The notes under the pieces: generated by a model
Told to the model about the DNA's origin: nothing
Seen by the model: the letters and a program-made list of their open reading frames with translations, nothing else
Database searches by the model: none
Part shown: one piece after another, positions 44,415 through 53,333 of the stretch
How positions within the stretch are numbered: the stretch's first letter is position 1
Layout of the letters: each line of letters opens with the position of its first letter
Assembly: GCA_052034005.1 (NCBI GenBank)
Contig: JBPOJB010000040.1
Span: 57,163-121,162 of the forward strand
Source: JAAYDI01 sp052034005
GTDB taxonomy: Bacteria > Planctomycetota > Planctomycetia > Pirellulales > Pirellulaceae
Direction: 5' to 3'
DNA length: 64,000 bases
Position numbers and translations under genes: made by a program

Positions 44415-45650
44415 TCAGGCGCTGCGCTGCGCCCGGCGCTGCAGCTTGCGCTGCCGGCGCCGCTCGGCCTTGGACAGCGCGGGGCCGGCCGCGTCGTCAT
44501 CCGGCTCCGACTCGCTCGCCGCCGCGGGCCGGGCGACCGCCGCCTGGGCAGCACGTGAGGCCGATGTGCCGCGCGCCGGTTCCCTCGAAGCGCGCGCCCG
44601 GTCCTCCTGGGCGCTGGTGCCGCTCGCCGCGGTCACGTGCGGCGCGTCGATGCGCACCGGGGATTGCGGGACCGTCGCCTTGCGGGACGCTTTGGTCGCC
44701 ACCGTTGGCGACGTCGCGTCGGGCGCTGCGGGATCCGCCGCACGGCCGGCGCGGCGCGCGCGGACGCGCGGCCGGGCCGACCGCGTCCTGGGCACGATCT
44801 GGCCACTCGCGTCACGGTACACGTGCCGGGCATTGAGGCACAGGGCCAACAACAGGTGGATGTTGCCGCACAACACGAACGCGGCCACCACCATGTCTCG
44901 CAATACGCCGCGCGCCGGCAGCACCCAATCCAGCGCGGCGGCCTGCCGCGCGACAAAACAGGCCAGCACCACGCAGAGGGCGGCCACCGCCAGCCGGCAG
45001 GCACGCATCTCAATGGCCAGCCGAACCACCACCGCCACCGTCAACACGCTCACAACCGCCGCCCAGATCCAGGCCGCGTCTGCATAGTCCGGGATCCCAG
45101 CCACGACCAGCAGAACCGTACGGAGCGACCCCTGCAGGTCGCAGACCTGGTCCATACTCGCCACGACCAGCAAAGGCACCACCCAGCACCACATCCGATA
45201 CCGGCCGCGGTAATCGTCGACGCGATGGCGCCGGATCAGATAGGTCAGAACGCCCAGACCGGCCGCGGCCAGCAGTAGGCTGCTGGAAAACCAATCCGCC
45301 AGATTGCCGGGAGCCGTCAGGTCGACGGCCGGCACTTGTGTGATCTGCAGCGGAGTGTGCCCCAGTGCCAGATAACCGTGCAGCGCTTCGAGTCCTGCCG
45401 CAACCGTGACCGCCAGCAACGTGAGCAGCAGCACGGTCCAGCGCCGTCGGGGGATCAGATCGATCACGCGCCGCTGATGCCGCGACAAGGCCGTCTCAAC
45501 ATACGACCGCGCCGGCTCGGCCGAACCGTGATTCGGGCCGCTGTCGACGGACTGCGGGTTGGATGGCGCGGTCGACAACGGCAGCTCAGCCTCTTCGATC
45601 AGCACGCGTCGGCGACGCTCGCCGCTGTGACTACTCCTGCGATACTCCAT
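44415..45650 (-). CDS. Multi-pass membrane protein of unknown function
   Basis: 411 residues. A basic N-terminus is followed by six to seven membrane segments between about residues 70 and 275 (WTVLLLTLLAVTVAAGLEAL, SLLLAAAGLGVLTYLI, MWCWVVPLLVVASM, AAVVSVLTVAVVVRLAI). The C-terminal 130 residues are disordered, Ala/Arg/Ser-rich, ending SKAERRRQRKLQRRAQRSA. No family is recognised; planctomycete-type tails of this sort are common. It is divergent from the GGDEF gene. Confidence 0.7.
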   Translation of the reverse strand: MEYRRSSHSGERRRRVLIEEAELPLSTAPSNPQSVDSGPNHGSAEPARSYVETALSRHQRRVIDLIPRRRWTVLLLTLLAVTVAAGLEALHGYLALGHTPLQITQVPAVDLTAPGNLADWFSSSLLLAAAGLGVLTYLIRRHRVDDYRGRYRMWCWVVPLLVVASMDQVCDLQGSLRTVLLVVAGIPDYADAAWIWAAVVSVLTVAVVVRLAIEMRACRLAVAALCVVLACFVARQAAALDWVLPARGVLRDMVVAAFVLCGNIHLLLALCLNARHVYRDASGQIVPRTRSARPRVRARRAGRAADPAAPDATSPTVATKASRKATVPQSPVRIDAPHVTAASGTSAQEDRARASREPARGTSASRAAQAAVARPAAASESEPDDDAAGPALSKAERRRQRKLQRRAQRSA

Positions 45651-45993
45651 GGCTCCCCGCCGGCTCGACGTGTCGGACGACTCCCTTCAGTCCCTGTTTG
45701 GAAATCGGCATCGCCCTTCCAAAACCTGAACCGTCGCCGCCGGCTTTGCCAGCCGGTCGCGCCGACAGATCTGCTCCGATCGTCACACCCCTCCCAACTT
45801 CCGCAACAGGCCGCCGTCAATTCACCAAGTTCCTCACTAGCTGTTTGACCATACCCCCGCCGCAACCTAGGTTTCCAGTGGCACAGGGCGTTCGCGCGGT
45901 ATCTCTCCGTTTCCGTTGGCTCGGCTGTGACTCCAAGCCGATGTCTCCACTTTTTAGGGGGGGTCGCGTACGCAGATCACGTTGGGCGCTTCC
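45651..45993. other. Divergent intergenic region between a membrane protein gene and the GGDEF gene
   Basis: 343 bp with no gene. A plus-strand promoter candidate is at 45845-45873. A run of seven G (45957-45963) lies 30 bp before the GGDEF start, too far to be its ribosome binding site. Confidence 0.5.
45845..45873 (+). promoter_or_regulatory. Candidate promoter of the HD-GYP/GGDEF gene
   Basis: TTGACC and TAGGTT are spaced 17 bp, 120 bp before the start codon at 45994. The -35 is good and the -10 is fair. Confidence 0.4.
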
Positions 45994-48270
45994 ATGGACC
46001 GTCCGCCACCCACGACCGCTGAAGCATCACCCGCGCCGCCGGTCATCGCGGGCGAGGATCGGCGTGTATGTGCCAGCACGACGCCCATTTCGTTGGTGGG
46101 TGGGGCGGAAGTGGCGCCGCGCGACGCGCCGCCGATGACGGCTGTGGAGTTGCAGTACCAGGACCAGCTGGTGCAGGTCCGGTTGGGGCTGGCCGGCAGT
46201 CTCTTTGCGGCTTTGCGGGCGCGCGACGCGGCGACGGCCTCGCACTGCCTGCGTGTCGCGCTGGGCTGTTCGACCTGGGGGCCGCTGCTGCACCTGGAGG
46301 ACCACCAGCGGGACGAGTTGGAGGTCGCCGCGCTGCTGCATGACATCGGCAAGATCGGGATCCCCGACAGCGTGCTGCTCAAGCCCGATCGGCTGACGCG
46401 TGAGGAGCGTGCGACGTTGGACCAGCGCCGCGCGATTGGCGAGCAGATCCTCTTGAGTTGTTGTGCGTCGCAGGAGGTCTTGAGCATCATCAAGTACGCG
46501 CCGGCGTGGTACGACGGGAGCCGGGCGGGCTTCGACCGGCGTGGTCCGCACTTGCCGGTGGGCGCACGGATCGTGGCGATTCTCGACGCGTACGACGCGA
46601 TGACGACGCCGCAGGTGTACCGCCGGGCGATGTCGCGGGAGTGGGCGGTCGCGGAACTGTTCGCGTGCGCGGGCACGCAGTTCGACCCGGTGCTGGTGGA
46701 GCAGTTCTGCGACGCGATCTCGACCAACCAGATCTCATTGAATCCGGAAGTGGCGCGGCGTTGGCTGCAGGAGTTGACTTTCGAGCGTTCCAACAAGATG
46801 TGGCAATGGTCCCAGGCGCATCCTGAGGACACGTTGGGCATGGCGGTGATCGACAGCCTGTTCCACGAGAAGCTGTTGGACAGCATGCACGACAGCGTGA
46901 TCTTCGTGGACACGCAGTTGAACGTGCTGCTGTGGAACCGCGCGGCGGAGAAGTTGACGGGCCTGGCGGCCCCGGAGATGTTGCATCGCCGCTGGTCGCC
47001 GGAAGCGATCGGCATGCGCGACGAGAACAACCTGGCCATCGACCCGCGGAACTCGCCCGTGCATCGCGCCTTGAATACCCGCAGCCAGGTATTCCACCGC
47101 GTGACCCTCCACGGCCGCAACAAGGAGCGCGTGAGTGTGGACGTGCACGCGGTGCCGGTGATCGGGCACGACGGCATCATGCACGGCGCGACCCTGCTGT
47201 TGCATGATGCATCCTCGCAGATCAACCTGGAGGAGCGCGTGCAGACGCTGCACATGAAGGCCACGCGCGACCCGCTCACCCAGCTGGCCAACCGCGCCGA
47301 GTTCGACCGCGCCCATGCGGAGTATGTCGAATCCCACCAGGCCCGCGGCCGACCCTGTGCCCTGCTCATGTGCGACATTGACAGCTTCAAGAACGTCAAT
47401 GACAAGTACGGCCATCAAGCGGGCGACGAAGTGCTCGTCCAGTTCAGCGCGCTCCTCGACCGGCACTGCCGCGACGGCGATCTGGTGGCGCGCTACGGCG
47501 GCGAGGAGTTCGTGATGCTGTGCACCGATTGCGACAACGCCACCGTGACGGCGCGGGCCGAGACGATCCGCCGTGAACTGGAGACGCTGCCGCACCCCTG
47601 CCTGGACAACCGGCCCATCACTGCCAGTTTCGGCGTCACGGAGATCCAGGCCGGCGACACGCCCGAGACCATGCTGCGCCGAGCCGACCGTGCCCTGCTG
47701 CGGGCCAAGGAGAGCGGCCGCAACCGGGTCGTCCAGCTGGGAACCGGCATCCCGGGCGACGAGAAGGAACGACGCCGCCACGCGTGGCGGCGCTGGTTCC
47801 AGCCGCGTCCCTCCACGCAACTGCTCGAGGAAACGCTCGTCACGGCCGTGCCGCTGGCCGTGACCCTGGAGAAGCTGCGCGGCTTCGTGTCGGACCACCA
47901 TGCGCGGATCGTGGCCACCGAGGATGGAAAACTGGCACTGCAGATCACCACCCAGACGGTCTCCGCACGCCGGAAGACCGGCCGGCCCGTGTCCCTGCTG
48001 GTGGACCTGCAGTTCGCGGAGCGGCGGACCGAAGAGACCGGTCGCAGCGTGCCGGTCGCCTCGGGCACGATGGTCCATGTGGTGGTCCGCCTGGCCAGCA
48101 GCCGGGACCGCCGCCGGGCGAATGCCGAACAGGGGGCACGCCAGGTGTTCGCCAGCCTGAAGTCCTACTTCATGGCCCAGACCTACGACGGCTCGTTCAA
48201 TCCCACCGAGCGCAAGCCCACTCCCACGCCGATCGCACGCCTGCGCGCCTGGCTGCACATGGGCCAGTAA
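45994..48270 (+). CDS. Degenerate HD-GYP / PAS / GGDEF protein (probable diguanylate cyclase)
   Basis: 758 residues. Residues 60-235 form an HD-GYP-type domain with HDIGK at 116-120, but the motif H-x3-G is RRAIGEQIL and the HHE-xx-DGxGYP box is YAPAWYDGSRAGF, so several metal ligands are lost. A PAS domain follows (SMHDSVIFVDTQLNVLLWNRAA). The GGDEF domain has an intact active site, GGEEF at 502-506, and the inhibitory I-site RDGD at 493-496. The last 170 residues form an unrecognised domain. It likely makes cyclic di-GMP under product inhibition. ATG 45994 was chosen; a TTG at 45982 is in frame. Confidence 0.88.
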   Translation: MDRPPPTTAEASPAPPVIAGEDRRVCASTTPISLVGGAEVAPRDAPPMTAVELQYQDQLVQVRLGLAGSLFAALRARDAATASHCLRVALGCSTWGPLLHLEDHQRDELEVAALLHDIGKIGIPDSVLLKPDRLTREERATLDQRRAIGEQILLSCCASQEVLSIIKYAPAWYDGSRAGFDRRGPHLPVGARIVAILDAYDAMTTPQVYRRAMSREWAVAELFACAGTQFDPVLVEQFCDAISTNQISLNPEVARRWLQELTFERSNKMWQWSQAHPEDTLGMAVIDSLFHEKLLDSMHDSVIFVDTQLNVLLWNRAAEKLTGLAAPEMLHRRWSPEAIGMRDENNLAIDPRNSPVHRALNTRSQVFHRVTLHGRNKERVSVDVHAVPVIGHDGIMHGATLLLHDASSQINLEERVQTLHMKATRDPLTQLANRAEFDRAHAEYVESHQARGRPCALLMCDIDSFKNVNDKYGHQAGDEVLVQFSALLDRHCRDGDLVARYGGEEFVMLCTDCDNATVTARAETIRRELETLPHPCLDNRPITASFGVTEIQAGDTPETMLRRADRALLRAKESGRNRVVQLGTGIPGDEKERRRHAWRRWFQPRPSTQLLEETLVTAVPLAVTLEKLRGFVSDHHARIVATEDGKLALQITTQTVSARRKTGRPVSLLVDLQFAERRTEETGRSVPVASGTMVHVVVRLASSRDRRRANAEQGARQVFASLKSYFMAQTYDGSFNPTERKPTPTPIARLRAWLHMGQ

Positions 48271-48323
48271 CTCGGCCGATCGCCGGCGCAAGGCCGATCG
48301 CCGGCGCCCCGGCCCGCACGCCC

Positions 48324-48351
48324 TTGTCAACTCCGGCCGGCGCGCTACAAA
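48324..48351 (+). promoter_or_regulatory. Promoter of the superoxide dismutase gene
   Basis: TTGTCA and TACAAA are spaced 16 bp, 45 bp before the start codon; transcription would begin near 48358, with AAAGGA in the leader. Confidence 0.45.
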
Positions 48352-48396
48352 GCGGGAAAGTTGGTTTCTATCCCCGCTGAAAGGACGTTGACGATC

Positions 48397-49005
48397 ATGG
48401 CTTATACTCTTCCCGACCTGCCCTACGCGTACGACGCGCTGGAGCCGCACATCGACGCGCGCACCATGGAGATCCACCACACGAAACACCACCAGGCCTA
48501 CATCACCAAGGTCAATGAAGCGATTGCCGGGACCGCGCTCGAGACGAAGTCGGCCGAACAGCTCCTCACCGATCTGGCGGCGGTGCCTGAGAACATCCGC
48601 ACGGCGGTGCGCAACCATGGAGGCGGTCACGCCAATCACACGCTGTTCTGGACCGTGATGGCGCCCGGCGCCGGCGGCAGTCCCTCGGGCGCGCTGGCCA
48701 AGGCGGTCGACGCGGCGTTCGGTAGTTTCGACCGGTTGAAAGAACAGTTCTCCCAGGCGGCCGCCACGCGGTTCGGCAGCGGGTGGGCGTGGCTGAGCGT
48801 GGCGGGCGGCCAGCTGGTGGTCGAGAGCACGGCGAACCAGGATAGCCCGCTCTCCGAAGGGCGCACGCCTATCCTCGGGCTCGACGTGTGGGAGCACGCC
48901 TACTACCTGAAGTATCAGAATCGGCGTCCCGACTACATCTCCGCGTTCTGGAATGTCATCAACTGGGACGAAGTCGCGCGCCGGTTCGCGGACGCGACCC
49001 GCTGA
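48397..49005 (+). CDS. Superoxide dismutase, Fe/Mn family (Mn-type residues)
   Basis: 202 residues. Metal ligands: His in DARTMEIHHTKHHQAYI, His in RNHGGGHANHTLFW, and Asp and His in DVWEHAYYLKYQNRRPDYI. Glycine in GGGHANHTLFW and glutamine in STANQDSPL are the pattern of the manganese-type enzymes rather than iron-type, though cambialistic use cannot be excluded. There is no signal peptide, so it is cytoplasmic. The start MAYTLPDLPYAYDALEP at 48397 is the conserved beginning. Confidence 0.95.
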   Translation: MAYTLPDLPYAYDALEPHIDARTMEIHHTKHHQAYITKVNEAIAGTALETKSAEQLLTDLAAVPENIRTAVRNHGGGHANHTLFWTVMAPGAGGSPSGALAKAVDAAFGSFDRLKEQFSQAAATRFGSGWAWLSVAGGQLVVESTANQDSPLSEGRTPILGLDVWEHAYYLKYQNRRPDYISAFWNVINWDEVARRFADATR

Positions 49006-49200
49006 GCGGCCCGGTGCCGCTCGGCAACCGGCCCTGCGCATCGGCACGGTGCGTCCTACGCGGGATGCCTGTGGGGATCCGGCAAGGGGCTCGAACGGCC
49101 TGCTAAACGCGCGGTAGCGGCGGCTGGTCCGCCGCAGCCGGCCACGCGCCGGACGTCGCCTGCCGGTGCTGCCGCTAGCGGCGTGGGCGGGGGTGGTGCG

Positions 49201-49240
49201 CCCCGCCCTGCCCCGCCCTGCGCCGCCCTGCCCCGGCATG
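49201..49240. repeat. Short tandem repeat, 10-bp unit, about four copies
   Basis: CCCCGCCCTG is present twice exactly, then CGCCGCCCTG and CCCCGGCATG as degenerate copies. Confidence 0.6.
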
Positions 49241-49400
49241 GCGTGCATCTTTCGCCACCTGGCACAGATGCATCGGGACGCATCATCGCTGCGGGCCGCG
49301 CACACGCGCCGCTGCACTCGATCGGCGCAGGCCGCACACTGTCCGCTGCGCCGGGGCGGGTGGTGGAGGCGCAGGATCGGGAAAAATCCCGGGATACGGC

Positions 49401-49430
49401 TTGCCTCGCGGCGCGCTCGCCTATTAGGAT
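49401..49430 (+). promoter_or_regulatory. Candidate promoter of the zinc-ribbon gene
   Basis: TTGCCT and TAGGAT are spaced 18 bp. The leader to 49514 would be about 77 nt and includes AAGGAT. Confidence 0.4.
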
Positions 49431-49513
49431 GGCGAGTAACGTGGAATCATTCATTGGGGCGGACAACGGACTTCGCCCGTCATCTTCTGTGTTTTACACA
49501 AGGATTTCGAGTG

Positions 49514-49822
49514 ATGATTCATTACTCGTGCGACCGCTGTCGGCGGGTCATCAACCCCGAAGAAGACCTCCGCTATGTTGTCAGGCTGGAAGTCGAAGCC
49601 GCCATGGAACCGCTGGAAGTCGACGAGTTCGACGACGACCGCGATCACCTGACCGAAGTGCAGGAGATTCTCGAGCGGCTGGAGGACTCCGGCAGCGAGT
49701 TGGTCAGCGACGACCTGTACCAGCGGCGGCGTTTCGATCTCTGTGCGGAATGCTACCGCCGTTTCATCAAGGACCCGCTCGGGCACGACGCGCGCGCGCA
49801 GTTCGGGTTCAGCCAGAACTGA
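49514..49822 (+). CDS. Small protein with paired CxxC motifs (zinc-ribbon-like)
   Basis: 102 residues. CDRC near the N-terminus (MIHYSCDRCRRVI) and CAEC near the C-terminus (RFDLCAECYRRFIKDPLG) bracket an acidic helical middle (EVDEFDDDRDHLTEVQEILERLED). The four cysteines could bind one zinc ion. It reads as a conserved planctomycete hypothetical protein; the function is unknown. ATG 49514 follows an in-frame GTG at 49511, both with AAGGAT upstream. It lies 45 bp before the LeuB-like gene and may be co-transcribed. Confidence 0.7.
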   Translation: MIHYSCDRCRRVINPEEDLRYVVRLEVEAAMEPLEVDEFDDDRDHLTEVQEILERLEDSGSELVSDDLYQRRRFDLCAECYRRFIKDPLGHDARAQFGFSQN

Positions 49823-49867
49823 GGATGCCCAGACGCGCCCGCGCGCTGCGGCTCGAGATCTCCCACC

Positions 49868-50950
49868 ATGAAGAAGCTCAACATCGCCGTGATTCCCGGT
49901 GACGGCACCGGGCCGGAAGTCGTGGCCGAAGCGCTGAAGGTGCTCCAGGCCGTCTCCACGCTGGAATCGTTCGCGTACACGGTGCAGGAATATGATTTCG
50001 GCGGCGCGCGCTATTTGCGGACGGGCGAGATCCTGCCGGAGGGCGCGCTGGAGCAGCTGCGCGCGTGCGACGCCATCCTGCTCGGTGCGGTGGGCCACCC
50101 GGACGTGCCGCCCGGCGTTCTCGAGAAAGGCCTGCTGCTCCAGCTGCGGTTCCAGCTGGACCAGTACATCAATCTGCGGCCGGTGAAGCTCTACCCGGGG
50201 GTCGAGACGCCGTTGGCCGGCAAGGGGCCCGAGGACATCGATTTCGTAGTCGTCCGGGAGAACACCGAGGACATGTACTGCGGCGTCGGTGGATTCCTCA
50301 AGAAAGGGACCCCGGACGAAGTGGCCACGCAGACGGCCATCTACACGCGCAAAGGGTGCGAGCGCTGCATCCGCTGGGCGTTCGAGTACACGCGGAAGCG
50401 CAACAACCCGAAAGGCAAGCGGCTGACGCTGGTGGCCAAGACCAACGTGCTGACCTACGGCCACGACCTGTGGGACCGCACCTTCCGCGACGTGGCCCGC
50501 GAATATGACGATGTGCAGGCCGACTACAACCATGTCGACGCCTGCTGCATGTGGATGGTCAAGAACCCGGAAGCCTACGATGTGATCGTGACCACCAACA
50601 TGTTTGGCGACATCATCACCGACCTGGGCGCGATCCTGCAGGGCGGGATGGGTGTCGCCGCGGGCGGCAACATCAACCCCGATCCGGGCGGCTGCAGCAT
50701 GTTCGAGCCGATGGGCGGCAGCGCGCCGAAGTACACCGGCCTGCAGGTCATCAATCCGATCGCCGCCATCAGCGCCGTCGCCATGCTCCTGGAACACACC
50801 GGGCTGCCCGCCGCGGGCGCGCGGGTCCTGCGGGCGATCCAGCAGGTCACCGGCACGAAGATGAAGAGTCAGAGCGCCGGCAAGATGGGCTACAGCACGG
50901 CCGAGATCGGCGACCTGGTCGCGGACGCCTTGAGCGTTCCAGACGCCTGA
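49868..50950 (+). CDS. Isopropylmalate/isocitrate dehydrogenase family protein (LeuB-like)
   Basis: 360 residues of the beta-decarboxylating dehydrogenase family. GDGTGPEVVAEALKVL, LLLQLRFQLDQYINLRPVKLYPG, VVVRENTEDMYCGVGG, DACCMWMVKNPEAYDVIVTTNMFGDIITDLGA and GGSAPKYTGLQVINPIAAI are family blocks; the catalytic Tyr/Lys and Asp residues are in place. The RENTED-MY sequence is intermediate between isocitrate and isopropylmalate enzymes, so the substrate is uncertain: 3-isopropylmalate is the likeliest, with isocitrate, homoisocitrate or tartrate as alternatives. No other leucine genes are nearby. Confidence 0.85.
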   Translation: MKKLNIAVIPGDGTGPEVVAEALKVLQAVSTLESFAYTVQEYDFGGARYLRTGEILPEGALEQLRACDAILLGAVGHPDVPPGVLEKGLLLQLRFQLDQYINLRPVKLYPGVETPLAGKGPEDIDFVVVRENTEDMYCGVGGFLKKGTPDEVATQTAIYTRKGCERCIRWAFEYTRKRNNPKGKRLTLVAKTNVLTYGHDLWDRTFRDVAREYDDVQADYNHVDACCMWMVKNPEAYDVIVTTNMFGDIITDLGAILQGGMGVAAGGNINPDPGGCSMFEPMGGSAPKYTGLQVINPIAAISAVAMLLEHTGLPAAGARVLRAIQQVTGTKMKSQSAGKMGYSTAEIGDLVADALSVPDA

Positions 50951-51017
50951 CGAAACCGGCGGCGCCCGGCGCCGACGTCGGCGCGCGCGCCGCCATTGCT
51001 CCAGGGAGTCCCCCACA

Positions 51018-51791
51018 ATGCTCGCGTCCCTGTTCGATCTGACCGGCCGCACGGCGCTGGTCACCGGCGGCAGCAAAGGGATTGGCAAGGCGGTGGCCCG
51101 CGCGTACGCCCAGGCCGGCGCGGACGTGATGATCTGCGCCCGGCAGGAAGCGGAACTGCAGGCGGCTGTGCAGGAGATCGGCCGGGGCCTGGCGGTGCGC
51201 GCGGAATACGCCGTGGTCGACATGCGGGACCGGGCACGCGTGGATCAACTGGCGCGCGAGGCGCTCGCGCGGATGGGCAAGATCGACATCCTGTTCAACA
51301 ACGCCGGGGACAATCGCCCGCAGACGCTCGAGCAGACCACCGACGACGTGTGGGACGAAGTGCTCGAGCTGAACTTCACCAGCGGCATGCGGCTGGCCCG
51401 CGCACTGGTGCCGGGCATGATCCAGCGGCATTGGGGACGCATCGTCTACACCTCCTCCGTGATGGCGCTGGCGTCCAACCCGGGTCGCGGCCTGTACTCC
51501 GGCAGCAAAGCCGCGCTGATCGGCATGGTCCGCGCCCATGCGCTGGAACTCGGACCGCTGGGGATCACCGTCAACTGCCTGGCGCCCGGACCCGTCCAGA
51601 CCGATCTCCCCATGAGCCTGTTGAACGAACAGCAGAAGCAGCTGTTCGCGGAGCGCACGGCGGTCAAACGCTGGGGCCGTGTCGAAGACATGGTGGGGCC
51701 CGCCCTGCTGCTCTCGAGCGATGCCGGCGCGTTTATCACCGGCACCACGCTGACGGCCGACGGCGGCGTGTTGTGCCGCACCTTCGAGTGA
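51018..51791 (+). CDS. Short-chain dehydrogenase/reductase (SDR) family oxidoreductase
   Basis: 257 residues, classical SDR. NAD(P)-binding TGGSKGIGKAVA near residue 15-28, NNAGDNRP, catalytic Ser in VYTSSVMALASNPG and Tyr-x3-Lys in YSGSKAAL. The C-terminus DAGAFITGTTLTADGGVL is typical of the subgroup that includes 3-oxoacyl-ACP reductases and gluconate 5-dehydrogenases. The substrate is unknown. It follows the LeuB-like gene by 67 bp on the same strand. Confidence 0.92.
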   Translation: MLASLFDLTGRTALVTGGSKGIGKAVARAYAQAGADVMICARQEAELQAAVQEIGRGLAVRAEYAVVDMRDRARVDQLAREALARMGKIDILFNNAGDNRPQTLEQTTDDVWDEVLELNFTSGMRLARALVPGMIQRHWGRIVYTSSVMALASNPGRGLYSGSKAALIGMVRAHALELGPLGITVNCLAPGPVQTDLPMSLLNEQQKQLFAERTAVKRWGRVEDMVGPALLLSSDAGAFITGTTLTADGGVLCRTFE

Positions 51792-51795
51792 CAGC

Positions 51796-52887
51796 CTACC
51801 GAGCCTCGCAGGCCAGGCCCGCATGCTGCGCCACGCGGCTGCCATCGTAGTGGCTCATCCGCCGCTTGACCTGTGCATACTCCTCAGCCCGCCGCCGGAC
51901 CTCGTCCGGCAGATACCGCAGGAACTCGTACTCCTGGATCGGCGTCGGCCCGTAGACCAGGCGGTCCAACCACGCGTCGGGAATCGGCGGGTCGTACATA
52001 TCCAGCAGCGCGCCCACCCGATGGATCACGGTGGGCGTCGCACGACGCTGGATCTCCTGCTGCCGACGCGCCACGCTGCGGCGCAGCGCCGCCTCCGCCC
52101 GATTCAAATCCTCGGCGGCCATCCGCGCCTCCTCGTCCCCGGCGCGATACAGTCCGACCACGAACCGGGACACGCCGCAGGTGGTCATGCGTCCCTCACG
52201 ACCCTGCTGCGCTTCGCAACGCACATACAGCACGTCGCCCCGCCAGTCGCGGGATACCTGCAGCACCAGCATGAACTCGTGCGACCCTTCCCAGGCAGTC
52301 TGGGCCGACGGCCGCAACTGGAAGTAGACGCCCGTGCCCCGCTCCACAGTCCCGGCCACCAGCGTCGCCTCCACCGGCGGCTTGAGTTCGTAGCGAATGT
52401 GCGACAGGCTCTTGCCCGCCAGGTCCGCGTTGGCCCCGCCGCGGGCCAGCGGCTCCCAACCGCCGGACAACGACGCGACCAGCGACCGGCTCTTCTCCTC
52501 CGTCCGCTCCACGCTCACGTTGCCCGCCAACGGCGTCGCCTGCGACGTGCGCGGTGCATAGTCCACGACCTGCACGGACCCGGCCGGACTCACGAACCGA
52601 TACACGTACTGCAGACCCTGACCCGACCGGTCGTCGCCCGACAGCGCCGTGATCTCGAAACGCGCCTCCACGAGCCGCGCCTGCGGATTGGCCTCCTTGA
52701 ACTCGTCCGTCGTCACGTCGCGACAACTCACCAGAGACGGCGCATCGAAACGCACGTCCAACGATGATCCGAGGACGGCCGGAGCCAGCCAGACGCACCA
52801 GCACCCGGCCAGCCACAACGACCCCAGCGTGCGGAGAACGCCCCGCCTGCACCGCCACCTTCGAAACAGCACACTCACGGCCAACAT
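51796..52887 (-). CDS. Exported protein of unknown function
   Basis: 363 residues. A basic N-terminus, then a hydrophobic stretch (LGSLWLAGCWCVWLAPAVLG) as signal peptide. The middle is beta-rich (FEITALSGDDRSGQGLQYVYRFVSPAGSVQVVDYAPRT; LQVSRDWRGDVLYVRCEA), and the C-terminus is helical and charged (MAAEDLNRAEAALRRSVARRQQEIQRR; FLRYLPDEVRRRAEEYAQVK). No family is recognised. The start ATG at 52887 has AAGGAG upstream. It converges on the SDR gene with a 4-bp gap. Confidence 0.7.
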   Translation of the reverse strand: MLAVSVLFRRWRCRRGVLRTLGSLWLAGCWCVWLAPAVLGSSLDVRFDAPSLVSCRDVTTDEFKEANPQARLVEARFEITALSGDDRSGQGLQYVYRFVSPAGSVQVVDYAPRTSQATPLAGNVSVERTEEKSRSLVASLSGGWEPLARGGANADLAGKSLSHIRYELKPPVEATLVAGTVERGTGVYFQLRPSAQTAWEGSHEFMLVLQVSRDWRGDVLYVRCEAQQGREGRMTTCGVSRFVVGLYRAGDEEARMAAEDLNRAEAALRRSVARRQQEIQRRATPTVIHRVGALLDMYDPPIPDAWLDRLVYGPTPIQEYEFLRYLPDEVRRRAEEYAQVKRRMSHYDGSRVAQHAGLACEAR

Positions 52888-53333
52888 GGCGACTCCTTTC
52901 CACGGTCCGTAGGGGCCGCCGTCAGTGGCAGCAGAGATGCTCCCGGTGCACACGGCACCAGGAGCGCAGCAACCGTCCGGGCGCTGCGCAGTCTGCACAG
53001 AGAAGACAAGCAACGATCCCCGCGCATCACGGGCAGGGCGCGCCGCGGCGGGGTTGCCGGCAGTCGGCATCGCGGCCGGGCGGCTTGCTCCCAGCCCATC
53101 GCCTGCCGGCCGCTGTAGCGCAATCATAGCGCGGTCCCGCGCCGGGTCAATGGCGAGCCGGAGACGGATGGACGAGACGGACGGGATCGACAGGCGCCAT
53201 GGAGGCCGGCGCACCGCTCGGTCTTGCGCATGGGGGGCCTCGGCGCCACCGCGAACAGGAGGCGGGACCGGCCGGTTGCGACCGCGTCAGCCGAGCATGG
53301 TCGGTGTCGGGTCCGTGGCCTACAATAGGCCCC
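52888..53333. other. Divergent intergenic region before the ABC-F gene
   Basis: 446 bp, very GC-rich. Open frames on both strands lack signals and homology. The only element I can support is a TACAAT at 53321-53326, seven bases before the ABC-F start. Confidence 0.5.
53321..53326 (+). promoter_or_regulatory. -10 element directly upstream of the ABC-F start codon
   Basis: TACAAT ends seven bases before ATG 53334, so transcription would begin at or next to the start codon (a leaderless mRNA). No good -35 and no Shine-Dalgarno are seen. Confidence 0.4.

Larger units (their letters stand above)
49006..49513. other. Intergenic region between sod and the zinc-ribbon gene
   Basis: 508 bp. It contains a short tandem repeat at 49201-49240 and a promoter candidate at 49401-49430. 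Long open frames here lack protein character and run with the GC-skewed codon positions, so no gene is called. Confidence 0.5.

Noticed and set aside
46735..49317. 860-codon minus-strand frame opposite the GGDEF and sod genes
   Set aside because: Shadow of two clear plus-strand genes.
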